This document shows, piece by piece, positions 1 to 5,244 of a stretch of 5,528 nt of DNA. The stretch is from the NCBI GenBank assembly GCA_027491845.1, contig JAOZGF010000117.1, forward strand, positions 1 to 5,528. Reading direction: 5' to 3'. The DNA comes from Thermoproteota archaeon (lineage in GTDB: Archaea > Korarchaeota > JAOZGF01). The position numbers and the translations under genes were made by a program. The notes beneath the pieces are model-generated. The model searched no databases and was not told the DNA's origin. It saw only the letters and a list, made by a program, of their open reading frames with translations. The stretch's first letter is position 1. Each line of letters starts with the position of its first letter.

Positions 1-1889
1 GTGTCAGGGTCTAGGTAAGTGTTCTTAGGTGAAATGTACTTCCCCCTGCCTATTATTGGTCCGCCGATGGATTCCCCGTTGGGGTAACTGTAACCCATGG
101 CTAACTGGGTTATGGGTATAGATATCCATGGTTTCCCCTTAACGAAAACCTTTCCGTCCTTGATGTCGGTGTCTTCAGGCTTAACCCTGAAAACCTGGGA
201 AGCAACCTCCTTCAACTGCCTCTTAACATCGTTTAACGCGTCTAGAACGGCGTTTCCGTCGGTGAATAAACCCCTGCTGCCCACGGTTTGCCAGGTGTAT
301 GCGACAGAATCAGTGCCCCTGATCGGGCTTACCTTTATTTTTTCAATGGGTATGCCTAGCTCGTCTGCAACTATTTGGCAGAGTGAGGTGATTGTCCCCT
401 GCCCGAACGATCCTGTTCCAACCAGTAAGTCAACTGAAGCATCCTCGTTAAGCTTTATTATGGCTGAGGAAGCCGCGTTAGGCGGCTGTGCAGGCCCTTT
501 ACAGAAGACAGCTATTCCCTTGCCCCTGAACTTCCATGGTTCACTTGGTTTTTCAGGGGGCTTACCCCACCCGATCTCCTTTGCAACAGCCTTTAAGCAC
601 TGGTCAGGCCTCCCTGCATCAACCCTTAACCTTTCCCCAGTAACTGTTATGGAGACACCTGGCTTAACAAGGTTCTTCAGCCTGAGCTCAACAGGGTCTA
701 TTCCGAGTTTGGATGCAAGCATGTCCATGGTTCTCTCAATAGCCCAGTGGTTTTCAGGGTGTCCGAAGCCCCTCATGGCTGTTGTAGGGACCTTATTCGT
801 GTAGACCGCAAGTGATTCACAGTGAACATTAGGTATTTCGTATGCCTCAGCCACAGAATAGCCTGCAGCCCTTGAAACATTCACCGTATAGTCCCCGTAC
901 CCTCCGCTGTCGAAAACAAACCTCGCCTTCAAGGCAGTGATTTCCCCTGTCTTCTTTGCACCGACCTTGACTTCGGCATGGAAAGCTGACCTTACAGGGG
1001 CAGATGTAAACTGTTCCTTCCTGGAAAGAACAAGTTTTACAGGTCTAAACCCGGCTTTCTTCGACAGTAAAGCAACCAAAGGCTCCCAAGCCAGGCCAGC
1101 CTTCCCGCCAAACCCTCCTCCCACAAACGGAACCCTTACCACAATGTTGCCGACAGGTATGCCTAGCGATAGAGCCATTAAGTACCTGACTGCGAATGGT
1201 GACTGAGCGCTTGTCCAAACCTCAACCCTTCCGTCTTTATGGTAGTGAGCAACAACAGTCTGCGTTTCAAGGTAAACATGGCTCACGGGAGGCATGTAAT
1301 ACTTTTCCTCAACAACAACGTCAGCCTCCCTAAAACCCTTTTCAACATTTCCCTTGACAAGCCTGAACCTGTTAGCGATGTTGGTTCCTGGAACAGGTTT
1401 AAAGGCTGGAGAAATCCTGTATTCACCGAGTTTCTCGTGAAGTATGGGTGCATCTTCCTTTAAAGCCTCAAATGGATCGTAGACAGGCGTCAGGGGTTCG
1501 TAGTCAACCTCAACAAGATCTATCGCTTTCTCAACAGCCTCCCAGTTTTCCCCTACAACGGCCGCAACAGGATGTCCAACCCACAGTACCTTGTCCAAAG
1601 CAAGGACATCCCTGTCTCCAACGTAAATCCCAAGCCTATATGGGAAATCTTTCCCGGTAGCAACGGTGACGATCCCTGGAATCTTCAAGGCATCGTCAAC
1701 CTTAACGTCCTTAATCCTTGCATGGGAGAAAGTGCTTGTAACAAGCTTCGCAAACAACATGTCAGGGAGCTCCAAGTCAAATGTGTACTCAGCAGTCCCT
1801 GAAACCTTCTGGAAGGAATCCACTTGAGGAGTCCTCCTACCAACATAGGAACCAGGCAAAACACACACCACAAACAAATTGTAGTTCAT
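1..1889 (-). CDS. Xanthine dehydrogenase/aldehyde oxidoreductase-family molybdopterin-binding large subunit, 3' part cut by window edge
   Basis: This is the catalytic subunit of a molybdenum hydroxylase, which binds the pyranopterin cofactor and hydroxylates a purine, aldehyde or similar substrate; the substrate cannot be read from sequence. The frame is open for 629 codons from ATG 1889 to the left edge. Residues about 12-35 carry the usual opening (VGRRTPQVDSFQKVSGTAEY), followed by the a/b-hammerhead domain. The cofactor-binding FGGK lies at residues 260-263 in a glycine-rich loop, MRGFGHPE at 372-379 corresponds to the FRGFG segment of xanthine dehydrogenases, and GQG at 496-498 begins the second cofactor-binding half. 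The family is usually near 760-780 aa, so roughly 130-150 residues, including the catalytic glutamate, lie outside. The form I CO dehydrogenase AYxCSFR signature is absent, so this is not a classical CoxL. FAD and 2Fe-2S subunit genes are not in view. The ATG is favoured because a TATA-like box lies about 25 bp upstream; a TTG 10 codons in is an alternative. Confidence 0.93.
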   Translation of the reverse strand, partial: MNYNLFVVCVLPGSYVGRRTPQVDSFQKVSGTAEYTFDLELPDMLFAKLVTSTFSHARIKDVKVDDALKIPGIVTVATGKDFPYRLGIYVGDRDVLALDKVLWVGHPVAAVVGENWEAVEKAIDLVEVDYEPLTPVYDPFEALKEDAPILHEKLGEYRISPAFKPVPGTNIANRFRLVKGNVEKGFREADVVVEEKYYMPPVSHVYLETQTVVAHYHKDGRVEVWTSAQSPFAVRYLMALSLGIPVGNIVVRVPFVGGGFGGKAGLAWEPLVALLSKKAGFRPVKLVLSRKEQFTSAPVRSAFHAEVKVGAKKTGEITALKARFVFDSGGYGDYTVNVSRAAGYSVAEAYEIPNVHCESLAVYTNKVPTTAMRGFGHPENHWAIERTMDMLASKLGIDPVELRLKNLVKPGVSITVTGERLRVDAGRPDQCLKAVAKEIGWGKPPEKPSEPWKFRGKGIAVFCKGPAQPPNAASSAIIKLNEDASVDLLVGTGSFGQGTITSLCQIVADELGIPIEKIKVSPIRGTDSVAYTWQTVGSRGLFTDGNAVLDALNDVKRQLKEVASQVFRVKPEDTDIKDGKVFVKGKPWISIPITQLAMGYSYPNGESIGGPIIGRGKYISPKNTYLDPD

Positions 1890-1908
1890 AAAGGATAAAC
1901 AAATGCTT

Positions 1909-1919
1909 CCTTAAAATAC
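1909..1919 (-). promoter_or_regulatory. Candidate TATA box for a leaderless transcript of the molybdoenzyme gene
   Basis: Read on the minus strand this is GTATTTTAAGG, preceded by the purine-rich GGGAA that could act as a BRE. Its centre is about 25 bp upstream of ATG 1889, the distance at which archaeal transcription would start at or next to the ATG. No Shine-Dalgarno-like sequence lies between box and ATG, which fits leaderless initiation. This is a motif match and spacing argument only. Confidence 0.45.
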
Positions 1920-1969
1920 TTCCCAAAGTAATCCTCAAACTATTTCGAAGAAGGCTTTGGCAAAAACAA

Positions 1970-2095
1970 GTGAAGAAAAAAGTGAAAAAAGTTAAAAACT
2001 TAATTGTTCAGTTCATTGAAAGCCAAGGGAGAACTGCTAAAAAAGATGTTAAGGGGTTTCTTGAGGCATCCACCCTCAACAGTTGTTACGATTGA
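1970..2095 (+). CDS. Weak small ORF, 41 aa, lysine-rich, possibly a gene fragment
   Basis: A GTG-started frame encodes a basic, helix-prone peptide beginning VKKKVKKVKNLIVQFIESQG and ending at TGA 2093-2095. The stretch around residues 10-33 (hydrophobic run, then QGRTAKKDVKGFLE) has the general look of a small winged-helix start but matches no family I can name. A neighbouring frame stays open for about 26 codons past the stop, which could mean a frameshifted remnant or mere chance. There is no clear ribosome binding site. I think it more likely non-coding than coding. Confidence 0.15.
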   Translation: MKKKVKKVKNLIVQFIESQGRTAKKDVKGFLEASTLNSCYD

Positions 2096-2284
2096 TTCAG
2101 GTAACCTGCTGAAGCAATTGACGGGCGTCAACAATGCAGCAATATGATAAATTTAAACATGCAAAAACGTCTTCACAGCGTCACGTGCAAGTGTCAAGGC
2201 ATGCAAAGCTACTGACTGCAGCCACGCCCCTCCCGTGCTCCAAGGAATTGGTTAAATGTTTTTAGGTTTTGTTAAAGCAGGTTA

Positions 2285-2461
2285 ATGGCGGCGAAGGTAA
2301 TAATAGGCGGGAAACCGTTGATGAGTCACTTGTCACACCACTACACAGTCAAGTTCGCAGCGAGCAAGGAGGAACAATGGCTTCCATGGTTTTACGTTGT
2401 TTACGTGGTTTACCGTCAATACATTAGTTTTCTGTTTTTCCTCCTAAATGAGTGCCAGTAA
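2285..2461 (+). CDS. Small ORF, 58 aa, with Alba-like N-terminal motif and hydrophobic C-terminus
   Basis: ATG 2285 opens a 58-codon frame ending at TAA 2459-2461. Residues 4-15 read KVIIGGKPLMSH, which recalls the VLIGKKPVMNY opening of Alba chromatin proteins (V.IG.KP.M shared). The rest does not continue as Alba: residues 32-54 (WLPWFYVVYVVYRQYISFLF and onward) are hydrophobic and could form one membrane segment. A TTAAATG element about 30 bp upstream could serve as a TATA box for a leaderless transcript. It is the only recognisable candidate on the plus strand, and its last 18 bp overlap the 3' end of the convergent regulator gene. It could be a real small protein, an Alba remnant joined to unrelated sequence, or chance; Alba itself is usually 90-100 aa. 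Confidence 0.25.
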   Translation: MAAKVIIGGKPLMSHLSHHYTVKFAASKEEQWLPWFYVVYVVYRQYISFLFFLLNECQ

Positions 2462-2725
2462 CTCCATTATCTTCTTTGTTTTCCCGTTTGACAGCGCCAG
2501 AACCCTTGACCTGCCAACCTCATACGTTTTTATTAACCCGGTTTTCTCAAGGGTTTTCACATGCCTGTAAGTCGCTGCGTAGTCTATTTTTAAAATCCTT
2601 GAGAGGGCTTTTATATGGACAGGCCTCTTAGTCTCCTTGAGCACGTAAAGTATCTTCAACCTAACTGGACTGCCTAGAGCCCTAAAAACCTCAGAAATTA
2701 TTTTAAGGTCTCTATCCTCTATCAA
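2444..2725 (-). CDS. ArsR-like winged-helix transcriptional regulator
   Basis: A 93-aa cytoplasmic DNA-binding protein consisting of one winged helix-turn-helix domain. Residues 14-30 (FRALGSPVRLKILYVLK) match the helix that opens ArsR-type domains; residues 36-46 and 48-61 form the HTH, with the likely recognition helix around YAATYRHVKTLEKTGLI, and residues 66-78 (YEVGRSRVLALS) form the wing. There is no CxC metal-binding pair, so a metal sensor of the classical ArsR type is unlikely; the ligand is unknown. Length is typical for archaeal single-domain members. Translation must start at TTG 2725 or later, because an in-frame TAA lies two codons upstream and no other Met occurs before residue 87. 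A tandem 14-bp repeat beside its likely TATA box suggests autoregulation. The next gene downstream on the strand is the molybdoenzyme, a possible but unproven target. Confidence 0.85.
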   Translation of the reverse strand: MIEDRDLKIISEVFRALGSPVRLKILYVLKETKRPVHIKALSRILKIDYAATYRHVKTLEKTGLIKTYEVGRSRVLALSNGKTKKIMELLALI

Positions 2726-2728
2726 GCC

Positions 2729-2749
2729 TTAAACATCTTCCACTTTCAT
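2729..2749 (-). other. Six-codon upstream frame (MKVEDV-stop) in frame with the regulator
   Basis: ATG 2749 opens a six-codon frame that ends in TAA 2731-2729; one codon (GGC) then separates it from the regulator's TTG 2725 in the same frame. It may be a tiny leader peptide, the original N-terminus now cut off by a stop mutation, or a sequencing error. The peptide is a plausible protein start, and without the stop the domain would simply be eight residues longer. Confidence 0.3.
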
Positions 2750-2786
2750 TTATGTTTTTCCGCTTAACATAATGATCCTTAAGTCA

Positions 2787-2796
2787 AAATAAACTT
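2787..2796 (-). promoter_or_regulatory. Candidate TATA box of the regulator gene
   Basis: On the minus strand the sequence AGTTTATTTT, preceded by AGAAA, resembles an archaeal TATA box with BRE. A start of transcription about 25 bp downstream would fall near 2765, giving a short leader ahead of ATG 2749 and TTG 2725. The 14-bp tandem repeat begins only 5 bp upstream of this box. Confidence 0.35.
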
Positions 2797-2800
2797 TTCT

Positions 2801-2835
2801 AAAATAGCCATCGTAAAATAGCTATCGTAGCCATC
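2801..2835. repeat. Tandem 14-bp direct repeat, probable operator
   Basis: AAAATAGCCATCGT (2801-2814) is followed directly by AAAATAGCTATCGT (2815-2828), differing at one base, and then by a partial third copy AGCCATC (2829-2835). The second copy contains the 8-bp palindrome ATAGCTAT. The array sits immediately upstream of the likely TATA box of the winged-helix regulator, where an activator or autoregulator would bind. Regulator binding is inferred from position only. Confidence 0.55.
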
Positions 2836-3030
2836 CAATCCTGATCTAAAACGTTTTTCCACTTCCAGAAGCCTTGACCCGTTGAAAAAGCTCAATAAAA
2901 ACTGAAACTTTTGAAACTTTCAAGGTTTAAAAGGCTGAGGAGACCTTAAAACCTTAAACCACAAAGCAGGCAGGGAGGTTAACCTAGCAAGGGCTGTGTA
3001 AGTGTCGTCTGGGAAACCACGTAACTGTGG

Positions 3031-3058
3031 CTTTCAGGAGAGTGAGTTTTCCTGAAAG
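3031..3058. repeat. Strong hairpin: 9-bp perfect inverted repeat downstream of the cinA-like gene
   Basis: CTTTCAGGA (3031-3039) is perfectly complementary to TCCTGAAAG (3050-3058) around a 10-nt loop; two inner pairs (one G-U) can tighten the loop to six bases. An outer pair CACGTA (3018-3023) / TACGTG (3070-3075) could enclose it. It lies 43 bp past the stop of the cinA-like gene, so it could stabilise or end that transcript, but no T-run follows on the minus strand. On the plus strand TTTTT follows at 3076-3080, which would fit the end of a plus-strand RNA. Confidence 0.6.
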
Positions 3059-3083
3059 AGTAAAAGGGCTACGTGTTTTTAGT

Positions 3084-3127
3084 GGTTCTCTAAGGGTTCT
3101 CTAAGGGTTCTTTAAGAGTCTTTTAAG
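3084..3127. repeat. Four tandem copies of an 11-bp repeat over the cinA-like stop codon
   Basis: GGTTCTCTAAG occurs twice exactly (3084-3094, 3095-3105), then as GGTTCTTTAAG (3106-3116) and the more diverged AGTCTTTTAAG (3117-3127). On the coding strand the copies encode the last residues KRLLKNP and the TAG stop (3103-3101), then run into the 3' untranslated region. Because 11 is not a multiple of three, gain or loss of a copy would change the protein's end. Confidence 0.75.
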
Positions 3128-3883
3128 GGTTTCCTTGACTTTCATGGCTTTTCTCCAGGCTTCAAACTCGCTTTTTTCCTGTACAATTATGTGGATTTCA
3201 ATTAAGGATTCCTTTTCAGTGCCCTTAGGATGGGATTTCACGTAGGCTGCAGGGAATATTCTTCTTATTTCTTCAAGGACAGGCGCCACCGATGATTCAG
3301 GTATCCCTCTAACCTCGAAGGATTCTTCATGGGTGAAAAGCCTCTTTTCCTGTTTCAGCAGGGGCGCCACGTGTTCCTTGAACATTTCCTTCATTTCACT
3401 CGGTACACCTGGCAAGGCGATGATAAGCGTTTCACCCTGTTTTACAAGGCATCCTGGAGCTGTTCCAACAGGGTTCTTTAGTGGTCGGGCTTTTTCAGGC
3501 AACATTGCCATTTTTTCCCTGTGCACAGTAAGTTTTAAGCCTAATTCACCGTATTTATCCTTGATCATTCTGAGGGCTTCCTTGTTTAACACTAGTTTTT
3601 GCTTTAGGGCTGTTGCAAGTGCTTTGAGGGTTGAGTCGTCAGGCGTTGGCCCAAGCCCGCCGGTTGAAATGATAAGGTAAGGCTTCCTGTTTATGGCTTC
3701 CTTAAAGCAATTTGAAACTTCTTTCACGTTGTCCCCTATCACCGTTCTCCTTCTTAGTTCTCCACCTAGCTCGTGAACCTGTCTCCCTATCCATGCAGCG
3801 TTCGTGTTAATTGTTTTACCTATGAGCAGTTCTCTGCCCGTGCAGATTAACTCGACATCAACTACTTCTTTGTTCTCCCTCAT
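3101..3883 (-). CDS. CinA-type COG1058 (MoCF-fold) nucleotide hydrolase-like protein
   Basis: A 260-aa cytoplasmic protein with the molybdopterin-binding-like MoCF fold of the CinA N-terminal domain. Residues 14-34 (CTGRELLIGKTINTNAAWIG) are the family's opening motif, ISTGGLGPTPDD (72-83) is the glycine-rich nucleotide/pterin-binding loop, NPVGTAPG (137-144) and ALPGVPSEMKEMF (156-168) follow in canonical order. In characterised bacterial relatives this domain is an ADP-ribose pyrophosphatase; it is related to MoaB/MogA but is not itself evidence for molybdopterin synthesis. The C-terminal NMN deamidase domain of bacterial CinA is absent, as is normal in archaeal members of about 250-270 aa. 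ATG 3883 is preceded by GGAG with a short spacer; an ATG at 3891 is out of frame. It starts 42 bp after lplA on the same strand, so the two are probably co-transcribed. Its last codons and stop lie in a tandem 11-bp repeat. Confidence 0.9.
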   Translation of the reverse strand: MRENKEVVDVELICTGRELLIGKTINTNAAWIGRQVHELGGELRRRTVIGDNVKEVSNCFKEAINRKPYLIISTGGLGPTPDDSTLKALATALKQKLVLNKEALRMIKDKYGELGLKLTVHREKMAMLPEKARPLKNPVGTAPGCLVKQGETLIIALPGVPSEMKEMFKEHVAPLLKQEKRLFTHEESFEVRGIPESSVAPVLEEIRRIFPAAYVKSHPKGTEKESLIEIHIIVQEKSEFEAWRKAMKVKETLKRLLKNP

Positions 3884-3906
3884 TTCTCCATTTCTCCCTT
3901 TTCTTC

Positions 3907-3922
3907 ACCGTCTCCCAACGGT
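3907..3922. repeat. Small inverted repeat in the lplA to cinA-like spacer
   Basis: ACCGT (3907-3911) and ACGGT (3918-3922) can pair around a 6-nt loop. The stem is only five base pairs, and on the minus strand it includes the G of a GGTGA sequence upstream of the cinA-like start. It is too weak to call a terminator; a minor effect on translation of the downstream gene is possible. Confidence 0.25.
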
Positions 3923-3925
3923 TTT

Positions 3926-5026
3926 TCACTGTATCTTTTTCTTTGCATCCATTAACGCTTTAACAATGTCTTCTGCCCTTATCCCTGTCAAGTCAACCTT
4001 TTTTTCCTTCATGAAACCCTGTATCTTCTCTTTTAATTCCCCTTCCTCAAGCCTTGTCCCCCTAAGTTCCTCCTCCAGTTGTTCAAGTGTTTCAGGAGGA
4101 CTTAAGAAGAAGTCTCCTGAAATAAGGATGTCCGTTATAACGTCATCTTTTGATCCAAGGGTTATCCTCAACATTTTTTCTCCCTTGTACGTTGCCTCGC
4201 AAACCATTATCCCCCCTGCAACCTTGACGCACTTTGCTTTAACCCATGAAAGCAGTTCCTCATGTTTTTTCTCCCTCGAATACAGCCAATCCTTCCTCTT
4301 TATTTTCTCCCTTATTTCCCTCCAAAGCCTTTCTTCTCCACTCGTCAGTTCTCCTTCTTCAAGGCTTATGTCCAGTGTTTCCTGGTATCCCTCTATCAAG
4401 TATTCTTTAACCTTCCTTCTGTCAGGCAGGTAACCTAGCTCCCTTTTAAGGGAAGTCATCCATTCCTGCATTGTCTTGGCAAGCTTGTCTCTGAATTTTT
4501 CGCTTGGAGCCCTTATTATCCTGGCCATTTCTTCAACGTTTAAATCCATTATGATGTTTCCTATGAGGACGCTGGAGTTATAGATTGTAGCTGCACCGTT
4601 CCCTGACGCCTTCCTTCCATTTATGACGACGTCGTTAATTGGTTTGTACTCTGCAGGTAAACCGAATTTCCTGTATGCATAAACAGTTGCCTGCAAATAT
4701 TTTTTGAAGAAGTCCCTGACCATTAAAACACTTGATCCCTCCTGTCTAACTATTACATGGTAAAATTGTTGTCCGTCGTCCAGGTAGACTGTTCCCCCGC
4801 CCACGTTCCTCCTTATAATGGGCAGATTTTTCTTTTCACAATATTCCAGGTCAACCTCCTTTTCAACCTCTTGGTGAACCCCTATACAGACATAAGGCGA
4901 CTCTGGATAGCAAAGATTTATTGTGTTGGGGACAGTGCCCTTGCCAACATATTTCGCAACGGCTTCATAAACAGTTTGTATGCTGTATCCGTCCAAAGCA
5001 TCAAAATCAATTAGTCTCCACTTCAT
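3926..5026 (-). CDS. lplA: Lipoate-protein ligase A with fused C-terminal accessory (LplB-type) domain
   Basis: This enzyme activates lipoate with ATP and attaches it to a lysine of carrier domains such as the E2 subunits of 2-oxoacid dehydrogenases or GcvH. The N-terminal catalytic domain (about 1-200) carries the lipoyl-AMP loop RRNVGGGTVYLDDGQ (72-86) and NGRKASGNG (137-143 and on) with the expected catalytic lysine K139. A charged linker (about 215-262, including KDWLYS) leads to a C-terminal domain (about 263-366) with the accessory-domain signature ISGDFFLSPPETLEQLEEEL (302-321). In Thermoplasma acidophilum the two parts are separate proteins, both needed for activity; here they are one chain, as in E. 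coli LplA, so the protein should be self-sufficient. ATG 5026 has a good ribosome binding site (GGGTGAG, 5035-5041) and a TATA-like element further upstream. No lipoylated target gene is in the window. Confidence 0.94.
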   Translation of the reverse strand: MKWRLIDFDALDGYSIQTVYEAVAKYVGKGTVPNTINLCYPESPYVCIGVHQEVEKEVDLEYCEKKNLPIIRRNVGGGTVYLDDGQQFYHVIVRQEGSSVLMVRDFFKKYLQATVYAYRKFGLPAEYKPINDVVINGRKASGNGAATIYNSSVLIGNIIMDLNVEEMARIIRAPSEKFRDKLAKTMQEWMTSLKRELGYLPDRRKVKEYLIEGYQETLDISLEEGELTSGEERLWREIREKIKRKDWLYSREKKHEELLSWVKAKCVKVAGGIMVCEATYKGEKMLRITLGSKDDVITDILISGDFFLSPPETLEQLEEELRGTRLEEGELKEKIQGFMKEKKVDLTGIRAEDIVKALMDAKKKIQ

Positions 5027-5034
5027 TTAACAAA

Positions 5035-5041
5035 CTCACCC
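5035..5041 (-). promoter_or_regulatory. Ribosome binding site of lplA
   Basis: GGGTGAG on the minus strand is complementary to the archaeal 16S rRNA 3' end (UCACC) and lies 8 nt before ATG 5026, which fixes that start. It sits at the end of a nearly pure purine tract of the leader (minus strand, about 5041-5072). Confidence 0.65.
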
Positions 5042-5102
5042 TTTTTTCCTTTTTCCACTTTCCCCTTTTTATTACCTTCCTATCATTGAAGTTTATGGAG
5101 AC

Positions 5103-5110
5103 GTATAAAG
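5103..5110 (-). promoter_or_regulatory. Candidate TATA box for the lplA and cinA-like transcript
   Basis: On the minus strand CTTTATAC resembles the archaeal TATA consensus. Initiation about 25 bp downstream (near 5080) would give a leader of roughly 50 nt that contains the purine tract and the lplA ribosome binding site. This is motif and position evidence only. Confidence 0.4.
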
Positions 5111-5142
5111 GCAATGTGTCAAGGCGTCAAGTAACTTCAACC

Positions 5143-5158
5143 CCCTTAAGGGCTTAAG
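5143..5158. repeat. Palindrome CCCTTAAGGG followed by a second CTTAAG
   Basis: CCCTTAAGGG (5143-5152) is a perfect 10-bp palindrome, and a second CTTAAG (5153-5158) abuts it. It lies about 35 bp upstream of the likely lplA TATA box, so a protein-binding site is possible. No binding family is recognisable. Confidence 0.35.
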
Positions 5159-5172
5159 ATTTTACCTGTTCC

Positions 5173-5195
5173 AGTTAGTTTTTTAGTTAGTTTTT
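5173..5195. repeat. T-rich tandem direct repeat
   Basis: AGTTAGTTTTTT (5173-5184) is followed by AGTTAGTTTTT (5185-5195) and a degenerate AGTAG. On the transcribed minus strand this is an A-rich segment about 50 bp downstream of the phosphorylase stop codon. It could be low-complexity slippage; it does not look like a minus-strand terminator, which would need a T-run on that strand. Confidence 0.4.
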
Positions 5196-5244
5196 AGTAG
5201 TGAGTGTTATTGGTAAGAGGGAGCCTAGGCAAGGTGGTTAAGCC

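Larger units (their letters stand above)
1890..2443. other. Gene-poor 554-bp stretch between the regulator and the molybdoenzyme gene
   Basis: No convincing gene fills this stretch. The minus strand carries only short frames without good starts. The plus strand has two short ORFs, described separately (1970-2095 and 2285-2461), neither long enough nor matched well enough to be called with confidence. The 100 bp next to the molybdoenzyme start are AT-rich and contain its likely promoter. The middle (about 2160-2260) is more GC-rich and shows no stable hairpin that I could find. The length is unusual against the 42-bp gap between lplA and the cinA-like gene, so it may hold decayed genes or an unrecognised RNA. 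Confidence 0.5.
2726..3100. other. 375-bp intergenic region rich in repeats and palindromes
   Basis: No ORF of note is present on either strand. The region holds the promoter side of the regulator (2726-2835), an odd palindrome TGAAACTTTCA (2912-2922), an imperfect inverted repeat AAGGTTTAAAAGG / CCTTAAAACCTT (2922-2934 and 2944-2955), a perfect 10-bp palindrome AGGTTAACCT (2976-2985), and a strong hairpin at 3031-3058. The density of symmetrical elements suggests regulatory sites or a small structured RNA rather than a decayed gene. Confidence 0.5.

Noticed and set aside
97..1802. Several plus-strand open frames (97-804, 937-1206, 1239-1463, 1448-1660, 1572-1802)
   Set aside because: All lie opposite the molybdoenzyme frame, whose motifs are continuous; the peptides are low-quality and lack recognisable domains.
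1685..1873. Minus-strand 62-aa frame beginning MWCVFCLVPMLVGG
   Set aside because: It is an alternative frame on the same strand inside the molybdoenzyme gene, which has clear family similarity in the other frame.
2801..3127. CRISPR-like reading of the short repeats
   Set aside because: Units of 11 and 14 bp are directly abutting with no spacers, and no cas gene is present.
1..3883. Molybdopterin synthesis link between the cinA-like gene and the molybdoenzyme
   Set aside because: The MoCF fold is shared with MoaB/MogA, but the motifs are those of COG1058, and the genes are separated by about 1.2 kb and a regulator; proximity alone is not enough.
3889..3891. ATG 3891 as an alternative start for the cinA-like gene
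   Set aside because: It is 8 nt from the used ATG and therefore out of frame.
3804..4433. Plus-strand 209-aa frame rich in Ser and Phe, looking membrane-like
   Set aside because: It is antisense to lplA and the cinA-like start; the Ser/Phe/Leu bias is what the complement of a Glu/Lys-rich, purine-rich coding strand gives.
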